Below are positions 48,509-59,742 of a stretch of DNA of 64,000 nt, one piece after another. Under the pieces are notes generated by a model. The model searched no databases, had not been told where the DNA came from, and worked only from the letters and a program-made list of their open reading frames with translations. Origin of the DNA: Cavenderia fasciculata (lineage: Eukaryota > Evosea > Eumycetozoa > Acytosteliales > Cavenderiaceae); assembly GCF_000203815.1 (NCBI RefSeq), contig NW_004457737.1, positions 2,356,001-2,420,000 of the forward strand, read 5' to 3'. Positions within the stretch are counted from its first letter, which is position 1; every line of letters begins with the position of its first letter. The translations under genes and the position numbers were made by a program.

Positions 48509-51050
48509 TTAACATAATTGGAGAGCTTGGTTAGCATAGAATTTTACATCTTTATCAGGATCTTCGATGAGCTTGAGAAGTGAAGGTTTGACTCTTGATT
48601 GTACAACGGTGCTATCGACAAGAGGAATAATGATTTGGAAGGTCTTGGCGACGTTGAAACGGATATTTGGCACCTTGTCGAGCACCATCTTGGAGAGCAA
48701 TGGGATCATGGACGAGGCAATGACATCACTTCCGACGACTGGCGAGAGGACGCCGACGGCAAAGAGGGTGGTCATACGGTATAAATAGTTTGGATGAGAG
48801 TGGAGGGTGAGAACCTTGGGGATGATGTTGGACTTGGCCCATTCGACGCCAAAGACCTCGGTCAACTTGCGGAGGTTGTTGGTGGCAGCTTCACGGATGG
48901 AAAAGACGGGGTCGCCCAACCAGGTCATGCAGAGGTTGCCCAACTTCTCGTCAAAGAACTCGACTCCGAGTTGCGAGGCCAACAAGGGGATATAGTCAAT
49001 GACGGCGAGACGCACACGCCATTGTTGGTCTTCGGCAAGCTCGACGATGGCTGGTAAAAGGGATTGTGACAACATTTCAATGCCAATGACCTTGTTGACA
49101 GAGTCCAACTTGGAGATGATGTTGAGACGGACGTCGGGGAAGTCGTCCTTGAGCAGTTGGAGGAACAAGTCCTTCAAGTGTGTCAAAGTGTCCTCCTTGC
49201 CAAAAATGGGGGCCAAGCCCATGATAACTTGTGCCAATGCTGCACGTACATGTTGTGATGAATCTGAAACAAGGTCTCTGATGCAAGGCAAGATTTGCTT
49301 GGTGCTCATATCCTTGGAAATCAATGAGCATACCTCTGTTACTCTTAATGATGCTTCTGTTCTGACTTCGGCTTCAGAGTCTTTTAATAATTTTACAAAT
49401 GCTCCTACTAATTCTGCCTTTGTAATTTCTGGTCCCATTGAATCACATAACTAAAAATAGAGAGATAAATAAATAATTAAATAAATACATAGGTTCAAAT
49501 AATACTATAAATTTGAGCTTTCTCTATTTACCTCTTTGAATAAATGAGCAACCATATATCTAACTCTCCAAGACTTATCTTGTGAACTTTGTCTTAAAGT
49601 TGGTAAAATCAATTGACCATTCTCTTCATTTGTTAACATTGATCCAATAATAGCACAATTCTCGACACCCAAAAGACGAACTGAATCTTGTTCATCACCA
49701 GACAATGATAAAAACAATGGTAAAATTTCAGATTTAACAACATCCTTTTCAATTTGTTTGGCAAAGTTCTAAATAAAAGAAAAAAGAAAAAGATTAGTCA
49801 GGGATGTAAGTGATTATTACTACTACTACTCGATGCATACACCCAAATTGGTAGCAGCGGCTCTTCTAACCATTGGAGTTTCATCATGACAAAGAGTGGC
49901 AAATGATCTAAATAGATGATTAGAATGAAATAAGTAAAATTGTTAACCAACATGATGATACACCAAACAACTGTTGTTGGTAATTGTTGTTGTTGTTGTT
50001 GTTTGTCTTACTTTCTTAAAGTTTTCTTGTTCTCTGCTGATGCTCTTGGATATGAAACGGTCATCAAACCACATGCAGAGGCACGTGAAGTGAACCAATC
50101 GGCCTTTGAAAGGTTGAATAAGAGTGGAAGAAAGTATTCATCAAATGTAGATTGTGGTAGATCTTGTACTATTTTACATAAAGAGTCGACAGCCTTTTCT
50201 CTGACAACAATCTCTTCGGCTCCTGCCAACATTTGAAGTGGATGTAACAAACAAACAGCGTGTTCAACTCCACCAACTAAATCTGTCAACTTTCCCAATT
50301 CTTCTGACAAGGCTACCAATACCTCATCTTCATCTTCCAATACTGAATCTGTATTTTTCAAATCGACGAGTAAATAGTCAATATACAATGTTGTTCTATA
50401 GTAGAGAATGGTGGGTTTCTGTTATTGTTTTTTTTTTCTACCTACCTTGTAAATATGGAATTAATTCTGCTCTGGTACGATCTGGACCCAATGCCTTTGC
50501 AATCGATTGAAGTTTACGAATAGAGTTTAATCGGAGTTGAATATCATCATTCTTTAATTCGTCGATCAATATAGCAATTGGATGATCATCTGAATCTGTT
50601 GAAGCTATAATAATAATAATAATGTACATTAAATTGGATCGTATTAGTTTACTTTCATTCTTTCTTTCTTTCTTTCTTTTTGTGAGTGATGATGGATGAG
50701 GAGTAAAAAGTCATATGGTAAAGCTTAAAAAATCGATTGATTATACGTTCACCAAACAAGTCAATCAATCAACCAACCAATCAACTTGATCAATCTATTA
50801 TAGTAGTTTTAGTCTCCTTCTTTATCATTATTTCATTCATCTGTCTATTAGGGTTAATTACTACCACTCACCATCACAACATATCAATAAATATGCTGAT
50901 GATGGTGAATTGATTGGTTGATTGATTAAAGTGAAGTTGTAGTAGCAAGTTCATTTGCGCGCCAATCAACTCTCGCTATCTATGTTTACTCTCTCCTCGT
51001 ATCCTCCTCTGTATCTAATATGATTATGATGATGTAGTTTATTTACCCAT
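48509..51050 (-). CDS. pppA: PP2A 65-kDa scaffold (A) subunit, HEAT-repeat protein
   Basis: Exons 51047-51050, 50446-50604, 50012-50348, 49841-49907, 49532-49768 and 48509-49450 give 581 residues (human PR65 589). It holds the catalytic and regulatory B subunits of protein phosphatase 2A on a horseshoe of 15 HEAT repeats. Landmarks: [90 protein letters not shown] and [17 protein letters not shown]. The first exon is only ATGG: the frame before CT-TCA-ACA-GAT needs one base plus Met, and ATGG|GTAAAT at 51050-51041 supplies it, giving [12 protein letters not shown], just like animal PR65. The resulting first intron (442 nt) is long for this genome. If wrong, translation would start at 50629 with a poorer N-terminus. 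Confidence 0.93.
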
Positions 51051-51862
51051 TATGTCGCTCTGATTCAAATATAGTTTTGAGTATATATAAATATTTTAAT
51101 AAAGATACACAACAACTTGGGTCAAACAAAGAAAGGGTGGTGAGCGATACACCCAAAAAATTATTTTTTTTTTGATTTTTTTTTGTTTTATTTTTTTTTT
51201 TGATGCTCTTGAGATCTCCCCTTGGATGTTCACAATGCATGTGAGCGAAGGATACCGTCATTATTATTATTATCTTTGGACATATGTACTATCTATCTAT
51301 CTATCCCCGCAAAGGGCACGTGACATCATATGATATATTATTAGATTACAATATATTATATTATATGTTACCCTACATGTAGTGTGTGACCTTATGCTAT
51401 CTACATGTAGATACAACCCAACTCTCTCAAACTTGGAAGGTATCAATAAAGTCCACCATGTCGGTCAGGTCAGTACATTGAGACACGTGCATGTTCCTCT
51501 TCTTGCAAAAGAGAGAGTGAGAGACGGGAGTATGAGGTTGCGGGGATTAAAAAATAATTTTTGAATTTTTTGTTTTTAAAACAAGCAAGAAACGCTTTGG
51601 ACGTCCGTTTGTTGCTGTATTTGTATTTCTTAAAGAGGGTGGGCAATATATTTATAAAGTATAGTTTTTAAGAAAGAATCTTCTTATTTATTTATATATA
51701 TTTATATATTATATAATAGTATAGTAGATAGAAGACTACATTTGTTGTGTTGTTTATACCGACAACAACAACAACAAGAAGACATACAACAGTCACAAGA
51801 CAATATATTTCATAGCATACGAGTAGACATTGACTGACAGACAAAGAGACAGATAGACAGAG
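51051..51862. other. Divergent promoter with paired palindromes
   Basis: Between the PP2A subunit (-) and PGAP1 (+). Holds two CACGTG sites (51317-51322, 51484-51489), two CTACATGTAG palindromes (51373-51382 and 51401-51410, the second extended to the 16-bp TATCTACATGTAGATA at 51398-51413), and the ACACCCAAAAAATTATTTT element at 51149-51173. No coding sequence recognised. Confidence 0.5.
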
Positions 51863-52260
51863 ATGGGAATACTCAATTCGAATATTGCCAAATGGCTGTA
51901 TCTTATCATTGTCAACATTGTCGTTATCATTATTATACAGTCGTCTATACAAAAGGTTCTATTTGAGATTGACGACAACACATGTACAATGACCTACATG
52001 ATGCCGTCCTATCACATGGTTCCGACTAGTAACCATTCTTCACGATACCATCTATACCTGTATCGTGAAATGGCTAGTAAATCCTCTCCAAACAGTAACC
52101 CTAATAACATTAACAATAATAACAATAATAATAATAATAACAACAACGGAGCAACGAAAGCTTCTTTTTCACATATACCATTTTATCCTTTAAATGTAAG
52201 AGAATGAAAGAGAAAGAAAGAGAAGGGAGAGAATGAAAGAAGGAGAATAGAAAGAGAGGG

Positions 52261-52302
<42 letters not shown>

Positions 52303-55300
52303 AGAATACTAATATATTTATTTTATACATTTTTTTTTAGTATAATAAACCATTAAAAGGAATACCGGTATTATTTATCCCTGGAAATAGTGGAAGTCAT
52401 AAACAAATTAGATCGGTTGGATCAAAGGCATACTATGCAGTACATAAATCAATGTTTGGTGGGGTCGAGAATCCCAATACAAGAGACCAAAAACCAAGAA
52501 GAGACTTTTCAAATGAATTGGATATATTTACTGTTGATTTCGAGGAGGAATTATCAGCTCTTGGTGGTGAATTAATGTATAAGGAGACTACCTATGTCAA
52601 TGAATGTATAAAGATGATTTTAGAGTTGTATAGTCAACAAACAAATTATCAAGGTTCAAAACCAACTGTATGTTGAGACGTGGATAGTTTATTATTTGGA
52701 ACTATTTTATTTATACTTTTTTTTTTCTATTTATCTTTTAGTCTGTTATTTTAATTGGTCATTCAATGGGAGGATTGGTAGCAAGAATGTCAGTTTTAAT
52801 GCCAAATCATATTTATGGTAGTGTTACTACGATTATAACACTCAATTCATCACATAGAAATGCACCAATCTACTCTCATACATCTACATCTCATTTCTAT
52901 CATCATTTAAATAGACATTGGAGTCAAGAGATTCAACCTTCACATTTTGAATATAATGATAATGGTGAACCATCTAATCTACCTTCAGGTAAGCAAGAAA
53001 GAGAGAGAATTAATACAATGAACAGATATTAATTATTTTATATTTTCTATAGTATTTGATAATATTTGTGTAATTTCAATTGCAGGAGGACATAGAGATA
53101 CATTGATTCGATCAGAAGCAACATCATTGGAAGGAATAGTAAATCCAAGTAAATCATTGTCAGTTCTGACAACTTCGATTCCTCATGTATTATTGGAAGC
53201 AGACCATCAATCGATTCTTTGGTGCAATGAAATAGTTGTATCACTTGCAGAGACTCTACTTCTTCTTGGACATCCGACAACCAAACAAAATACATACACC
53301 ATCGAGGAAAGATTAAATATATTTAAAGAGGTTTTAAAGGATTACGTTCCAAATACACTTGGCTATACCCAATATTCGACCGCCGAATCAACCCATCAAA
53401 ACGATGTCGTACAAGATTATAACAAATACCTTTCGACCATGAAGGAACATCTTCGAAATAGTACCATTTCCTCTTCACTTATTGATATTATTAAATCTAT
53501 TCCATTTGTAAGCGAGTTTATAATATACAAAAGCAAGGAGAGAAGTTTCTAATCATGTTTTGTTTATTTATTTTTAGGAAAAAAATAATACATTGTCATT
53601 ATTACATAAACCTTCTTTAAATTATAGAAAAAGAGAAGGGTTTAGAATAACTTCATCATCTTCACCAGAGACATCATTTTATATACATTACAAGGTTACA
53701 GATATGATTTCAATTCTTGATAGCCAAGACATTGGATTTTTTTTAACAACTAGTTTGTCATCAAATGACTTTTCAGTCATCCTCTACTATGACAAGAACC
53801 TAGAGGAAAGTCAAGAGATTACATACAAATCATTTTACTATCCTCCACTCCCTCCCCTCACCAAATCCCCCGTCGCATCACCAACCTCTCAACTCATTTT
53901 GAAAAAGAGTGATCTTGAGAGTGTCTATTCCATCTTGATTGCTTTCTCTCACCAAGCCAGAAAACAAAGATTTGTGGCAGTCACTCAATTTAAATCAAAA
54001 TCGGATTCAAATATTTTAGTTTCTCCAATTGGTCTATTTGAAGGTAAATAGAAAAGAACAAACAAAACAACAACAAAGAAACAAATAATATTAATACTAT
54101 TTCCTTTTATTTAGATCGCAGATATATTTTACCAGCTGGACATTCAATGATTGTTAACTTTACTTTACCATTTTACTATAACAAGGCACCATTAAAAGTA
54201 TATCTAAGACCACTTGATCCTTTTGAGGAGAATGGTACAATAATTACTTCAAACTCTGATGATCAACAAGAACAGCAACAGCAACAACAACAACCACTTG
54301 CTAGAAAGGAACATCAAATTTTTTTACCATCAACCTATCAACATATACCACGTACAATGGAAGAAGGAAAGTTTATAATCAATTCCACTATAACTCGAAT
54401 CAGATTCCATCAGTCTTCTGTTCCAGCAATGGTTAGAATTGCCGAACCTATTAAAAAGGTCATTGTACAGGGTGACAACCAAATCAATAACGCCGAACAA
54501 CAACAAGTTGGTTTTAGTTCAAAGGAATTACTATCGAAAAGAGAATTATATTCAAATAGTCTAGAGAGATTAAGTGATCTTTTATTGGAAGAGGAACAAC
54601 AACAACAACAGCAACAGCAACATCCAACAGAAGAAGTACAACACCAACAATTATCTCAACCTCCTCTATCAAACAAACAACCATTTAGATACGAAAGAAA
54701 GATGGTTGATCATCCACACTTGTTAATGTCATTGGATCCATTCACCTCATACGAGGTTACAATGATTCAAGATGTATTTGCTGGTATTGGTCAACTTATT
54801 CTTACTCATGCATCTTCTGTTTACCCAACCACCTATGCTCTTTTCTTATGGTTATTTGCTGCACAATTAAATTCTTGGAGAACAAAAGGTAAATAACAAC
54901 AACAACACAATAGATGTCAATGCAAAAAAAAAAAAGATAGTTATTAACCAATTATTTTATTTTACATCCATTTAGATGAGATACCAAATTTATTAATTAC
55001 TCTTAGAGATGAAGTAATTTTATTATCACCATTTTTCATTGTATTCCCAATTGTATTGTGTATGATTTTTGATGTATTTGGTTATTCAGAACTATCACAT
55101 GTCGATTGGCGAATCATTTTCCCCGATCCATTTATTGACCAATTTATGGTTGAATTGCTCCCTCCATTATGGTCAATCCCCTTATTTTTCATTTGCTCTA
55201 CCTTTTTTGTATGTATAAAACAAAAAACAAAAAGAATCAGTGTAAATATATATATGACTCTAACCATTTCATTCTATTATTCGATTCCATTTAGTTAACA

Positions 55301-56062
55301 TTCTCAATACTAATTATTAGTGTACTATTTTATTTTGGATCACTTTTAAATCAATGTTTACCAACATCTTTGACATCATCAAGATTCCATGTTTCCAACT
55401 ACCAACTATCATTCTCTAAATGGATTATTGTCGGTGGATTGGTGGTAGTTTTGTTGCATTCTGCATTGGGCCTGGTTTTCTTTTTACTGTTCCTTTTAGT
55501 TTCACACGGAAACACTATTGGACCAAGTAGCGGTGCCCCTAGCAATGTACTGTCATCACCGTTGGGTTTGGGAGCAGCCACATTGCTCAAAAAGAAACAA
55601 TCAAGCAAGTCACACAGTCTGATGGCCAGAGATCTTGGAAACTATCAGCAAAGCATCTTTTTGATGTATCTTTTGACAGGAGTCATCATTGCACCAAACC
55701 TCATTGTCTGGATCAAACATTTGACATTTGAATGGGTAGTTTTCGATTCCTACGAACTTTTCGTCCTCGTTGCTATCGCTCACATCTGTTTATCAATCTC
55801 TGATTTAAATTTAAATAATTTATTTATACTAAGGTATGCAAAACAAATCCAACAACTACACCAATCCAAACAATAGAGAATCCATATTTACTTTATTTAT
55901 TTATTTTTTTAAATAATTTTTAGAGCAATACTTATTGGTACATCGGCACTAATTTGTATTTATTGTTCACTTTTATTGTATAGAATCCTTGACTTTACAA
56001 TCATCTTGTCTGTTGTGTTTATAGTTTGTCATATTTGGTCACTTAAAGAGAAAAATAACTAA
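51863..56062 (+). CDS. pgap1: GPI inositol-deacylase (PGAP1/Bst1)
   Basis: Nine exons: 51863-52195, 52341-52667, 52742-52988, 53053-53507, 53578-54043, 54115-54888, 54976-55208, 55295-55833, 55924-56062; 1170 residues. PGAP1 removes the inositol acyl chain of GPI anchors in the ER so that anchored proteins can leave. An N-terminal membrane helix (LYLIIVNIVVIIIIQSSI) precedes the alpha/beta hydrolase domain: PVLFIPGNSGSHKQIRSVGS and the nucleophile elbow GHSMGG (Ser about 228), followed by ITLNSSHRNAP and the ISIAGGHRDTLIRSE block holding the catalytic Asp/His region. A lumenal region with an Asn- and Gln-rich insert follows, then a cluster of membrane helices over the last 300 residues. Every join conserves frame. 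The poly-AT intron at 52264-52297 is notable. The family is usually 900-1100 residues; Asn/Gln runs explain the excess. Confidence 0.93.
52264..52297. repeat. (TA)n repeat in a PGAP1 intron
   Basis: About 17 TA units in the first intron of PGAP1. Confidence 0.9.
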
Positions 56063-56802
56063 ATCACCCGTGCGCAGACAACAACTACAATAATAATAAT
56101 AAATGTATCCAAAAAAAAAAAAAAAGGTACCATTAAAAAATCAACTTTAATCTAATAATAATAGGTCATAAGACAATGTAATATTTAAATAAAATATTAC
56201 TCGTAATTATTCCTACTATATGTTGAATGAATGGATGGATGGATGATGTTTGAATCCATAATTTAAAATGATTACAAATCATTATGAAACTTGACTATCA
56301 AATGATCAAACGATGATGACTTAAAAAAAAAGTAGGTCTGTGATGATGATGCAATCCATTTCGATCCTGGGATGCATGGGGCATTGACCGAACAACACAG
56401 ATTTTTTAATTAAAATTTATTTTTCTTCGTCTCCGATGATCATTCTCAGAGGGTGCACCTCTAACTTAAATACTACCAAAAGCAAGGACAGTGTTGATCA
56501 CATCACAATATAGTAAACACACATATACAACAAAGAGAAAGAAAAAGAAAACAAACAACAACAAATAATTAGAGAAATAGTTTTTGTGGTGGGTTAAATT
56601 TAGCAACGAAAAAACACTACTTCTTCTTCTTATTGCATGCAAATCAAACAACACAAACAGAGAGCATCAACACAAACAAAGAGCATCAATAACAATAACA
56701 GACAGCGTATATATATATACCAACAACCGAAAGATAGATAGATAGATAGATAGAATCAAAAACAGACAGACAGACAGACAGACACAAGAAGAAGAAGAAG
56801 AC
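56063..56802. other. Spacer between PGAP1 and the prenyl synthase gene
   Basis: No gene. Contains an A15 run near 56110, a less AT-rich patch at 56335-56400, a near-palindrome AGAGGGTGCACCTCT at about 56448-56462, (GATA)n at 56735-56752 and (GACA)n at 56764-56783 just before the start codon. Confidence 0.45.
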
Positions 56803-58760
56803 ATGTCATCTTCATTATCACTTTTCAGATATACAACCACCATCAATAAATATGCGCACCTACCAAAAACATTGTTGAGCGGCAGCAGTGGTGGTATTAG
56901 CAGCATCAACCAACAGGCACCATCATTTTATAATGTAAGTTTCATTAGTATAGTATAGTATAGTATAGTATAGTATAGTATAGTATATAGTATATCTAGT
57001 CAGATCAGATAGATAACCGGACGGAAACAGAAACATTGTTGTTTGACGAAGAGGTGTGGGAACTTTACAAAAGTTTTTTGATCAGATGATGGTGATGATG
57101 ATATTTGTGTCTAAAAGGGGGTGAATCATCACACACTATTAAACCATTGTTTTATGGTTTATGGTTTTATGCTTACCCCTCCCCTCTCTACACTTTGAAG
57201 TCACTCCTACCACCATATTACATAATGTCATTGTATTGATTCATTCATAATTCTCTTTCTCCATCTCACTCTTTAAATTATAGAATAATAGTAGTAGTAA
57301 TAATAATAATAAAAAAGATTATTTGTATAGACAGCAACAATCGCAACAACAACAACCTCAACCTCAACAATATATTACACCATTAAATAGCGCAACACAA
57401 AGATTATTCCATACGACATCAAGTCTAAACCAATCAACCAAATTAATGTCTGCCATGGCAAGTTTAGCCGATAAGATCAAAAAGGGATCTTTTATGTTGG
57501 ATGAACACAACGTCGATAGAAGTTTCAACAGTCACAACTACGAAGTCAAACTTCTCGATCCACTTGGATTACTCAATCCATCACCAGACACCAAGACAAG
57601 AAATAGTGCTGACATCTTTAAGATGGTCGACTCTGACCTCCAAAAACTGACAAACAATATTGTCGAGCACATCAAGAATCATCTTTCCGGAAATTCAAGT
57701 ATTGGTTCTGGTTTACAAAAACCACATCCTATCCTAGTTTCCATTTCATCATATTATTTTCAATTAAAAGTAGGTTAGACAACAGGACAGGACAGGTGTT
57801 AGTTTACTTGGTCATCCATACTTATATGATTATTATATTATTAATTTTTAGGGAAAAAGAATTAGACCAACGATTATATTATTATTGTCAAGGTGTTTAT
57901 TACAACAAAAAAATATTACCGAGCCAATTGCCTCACAAATCAAATTAGCAGAGATTGTTGAAATGATTCATACTGCTACTTTGGTACATGACGATGTCAT
58001 TGATGAAGCTACCACACGAAGAGATGTTCCATCAGTCAACAAATCATTTTCAAACAAATTATCAATTCTTTGTGGTGATTATTTATTAGCAAGGTAAGAG
58101 ACGAGACATCAAATCAAAAATATATTAGAATTAAATGTTCTAATTTATTTATTTATTTTTAGAGCATCAGTATTATTATCACAATTAAGAAATCCAGATG
58201 TATCAGAATTAATTTCAACAAGTTTGGCAGATTTGGTTGAAGGAGAATTTATGCAAGTCAAATCAAACGAATCATCATTTGAACAATATTTACGTAAAAC
58301 CTATTTAAAGACTGCTTCTTTAATATCAAATAGTTGCAAGGCTACTGCCTTGTTGGGAGGTGAAGATGCGCATACTGCCAATTTGGCATTTGAATTTGGA
58401 AAGAATTTGGGATTGGCATTCCAACTGATCGACGATCTTCTCGACTATACCAGTACGACAGAGGTGTTGGGCAAACAGGCATTTGCAGATTTGGCACAGG
58501 GGTTGGCCACTGCACCCGTTTTATATGCATCGATAGAACACCCTCAGCTGTTGGACATGATCTCTAGAAAGTTTTCAGCCGACGGAGATGTCGAGGAGGC
58601 ACGTTCATTGGTTTTCAAGAGTAGAGGTATCGAAATGACCAGAGCATTGGCCACAGAATATATAAACAAAGCAATCGAAATTTTAATTCAATTCCCAAAA
58701 TCTGAAGCTAGAGATGTATTAATTTTACTTTGTCATACTATAGTTACAAGAAAATTCTAA
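56803..58760 (+). CDS. coq1: Long-chain polyprenyl diphosphate synthase (COQ1/PDSS1)
   Basis: Exons 56803-56934, 57284-57769, 57852-58093 and 58163-58760 give 485 residues. It makes the polyprenyl side chain of ubiquinone from isopentenyl diphosphate in mitochondria. Motifs: GKRIRPTIILLLSR, first Asp-rich motif DDVID (253-257) in HTATLVHDDVIDEATTRR, CGDYLLARA across an exon join, LADLVEGEFMQ, second Asp-rich motif DDLLDY in AFQLIDDLLDYTSTT, and LATAPVLYA. The N-terminus (MSSSLSLFRYTTTINKYAHL) is rich in Ser/Thr/Arg/Lys without acids and suits a mitochondrial presequence; an Asn/Gln-rich stretch follows, encoded at the start of exon 2. The 349-nt first intron contains (TATAG)n. Ends 118 bp from the opposing NmrA-like gene. 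Confidence 0.93.
56947..56987. repeat. (TATAG)n repeat in the first intron of coq1
   Basis: About eight pentanucleotide units just after the GTAAGT donor at 56935. Confidence 0.9.
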
Positions 58761-58878
58761 AAATAAATCAAAAGAATAAATAAACCAAACCAAACCAAAC
58801 AGAGAAAATCAAACTAAAACAAACCATATATATTCAAAACAACATGTTTGTTTGATTATGTTTATTTAAAATTTTAAT

Positions 58879-59742
58879 TTACATTGATGGACCAACTGGC
58901 TTGTTGAAATTACCTTCTTTGAGGAAACATTCAAATGACATTGGTTTGTGACCTGTGATTTGTTCAACACCTTTGGTGACTTTGGCATTCTTGTCCATCA
59001 TGATTGGTTCATAGAGAAGTTCGTAAAACTTGACCATCGAGCTTGGCATACCACTCTTTTTGGCACCGTTAAAGAAATCAGACTCGGATACCAAATTGTA
59101 CTTGACCGACTTGTTCAATTGCTTTTCAAGCATTTGAGAGATTTGGGTGAATGTCAATGGAGCAGGGCCGGTAATTTCAATGATTTGATTGTTGTGTTTG
59201 TCAGTGATGAGCATCTCGCAGGCACAATCTCCAATATCCTTGCATGAGATGAAAGAGATTGCATGTTGACCAGCTGGTGAAGAGATACAACCCTTGTCAA
59301 CTTCTTGACGCATAAATCCAGATGAGAAGTTGTCCATAAAGAATGGTGGTCTAAGGATACCATAGTTGATACCACAATTCTTGATTAAATTCTCGACGTT
59401 GAACAATTGGAGTTTCTCTGGATTGACAACCGACAAAAAGACAATCTTTTTGAATTTCATCTCCTTGCACTTTTCAATGAGTGGTCCCAAATACGATTCT
59501 GGTGTCATATCCATTGGCAATGCAATCATAAAGATCTTGTCACATCCCTTTAATGCCATATCCCAGGTACTCTTGTCCTTGTAGTCAAACTTGACAGGTT
59601 CCACATTCTTTAGATTGCATTTAAACTTTGAAGGGTCACGGACACCAGCCTTAATCATCGATCCTTTCTTTTCCAGGGATTTCATTAAATTCAATCCAAC
59701 ATTTCCACTAGCTCCACAAACAAATATTTTATTACAAGACAT
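58879..59742 (-). CDS. NmrA-like NAD(P)-binding atypical SDR protein
   Basis: Single exon, 287 residues, the normal size. The start MSCNKIFVCGASGNVGLNLM shows the Rossmann GxxGxxG motif (Gly10, Gly13, Gly16). GVRDP, GCDKIFMIALPMD, KKIVFLSVV and LRPPFFMDNF follow the NmrA/HSCARG order. The active-site Tyr-x3-Lys of classical short-chain dehydrogenases is not at its place, so the protein may sense NAD(P) or act as an atypical reductase (NAD(P)H:quinone type). It lies tail-to-tail with the prenyl synthase gene; a shared role in quinone metabolism is tempting but not supported beyond position. Confidence 0.85.
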   Translation of the reverse strand: MSCNKIFVCGASGNVGLNLMKSLEKKGSMIKAGVRDPSKFKCNLKNVEPVKFDYKDKSTWDMALKGCDKIFMIALPMDMTPESYLGPLIEKCKEMKFKKIVFLSVVNPEKLQLFNVENLIKNCGINYGILRPPFFMDNFSSGFMRQEVDKGCISSPAGQHAISFISCKDIGDCACEMLITDKHNNQIIEITGPAPLTFTQISQMLEKQLNKSVKYNLVSESDFFNGAKKSGMPSSMVKFYELLYEPIMMDKNAKVTKGVEQITGHKPMSFECFLKEGNFNKPVGPSM

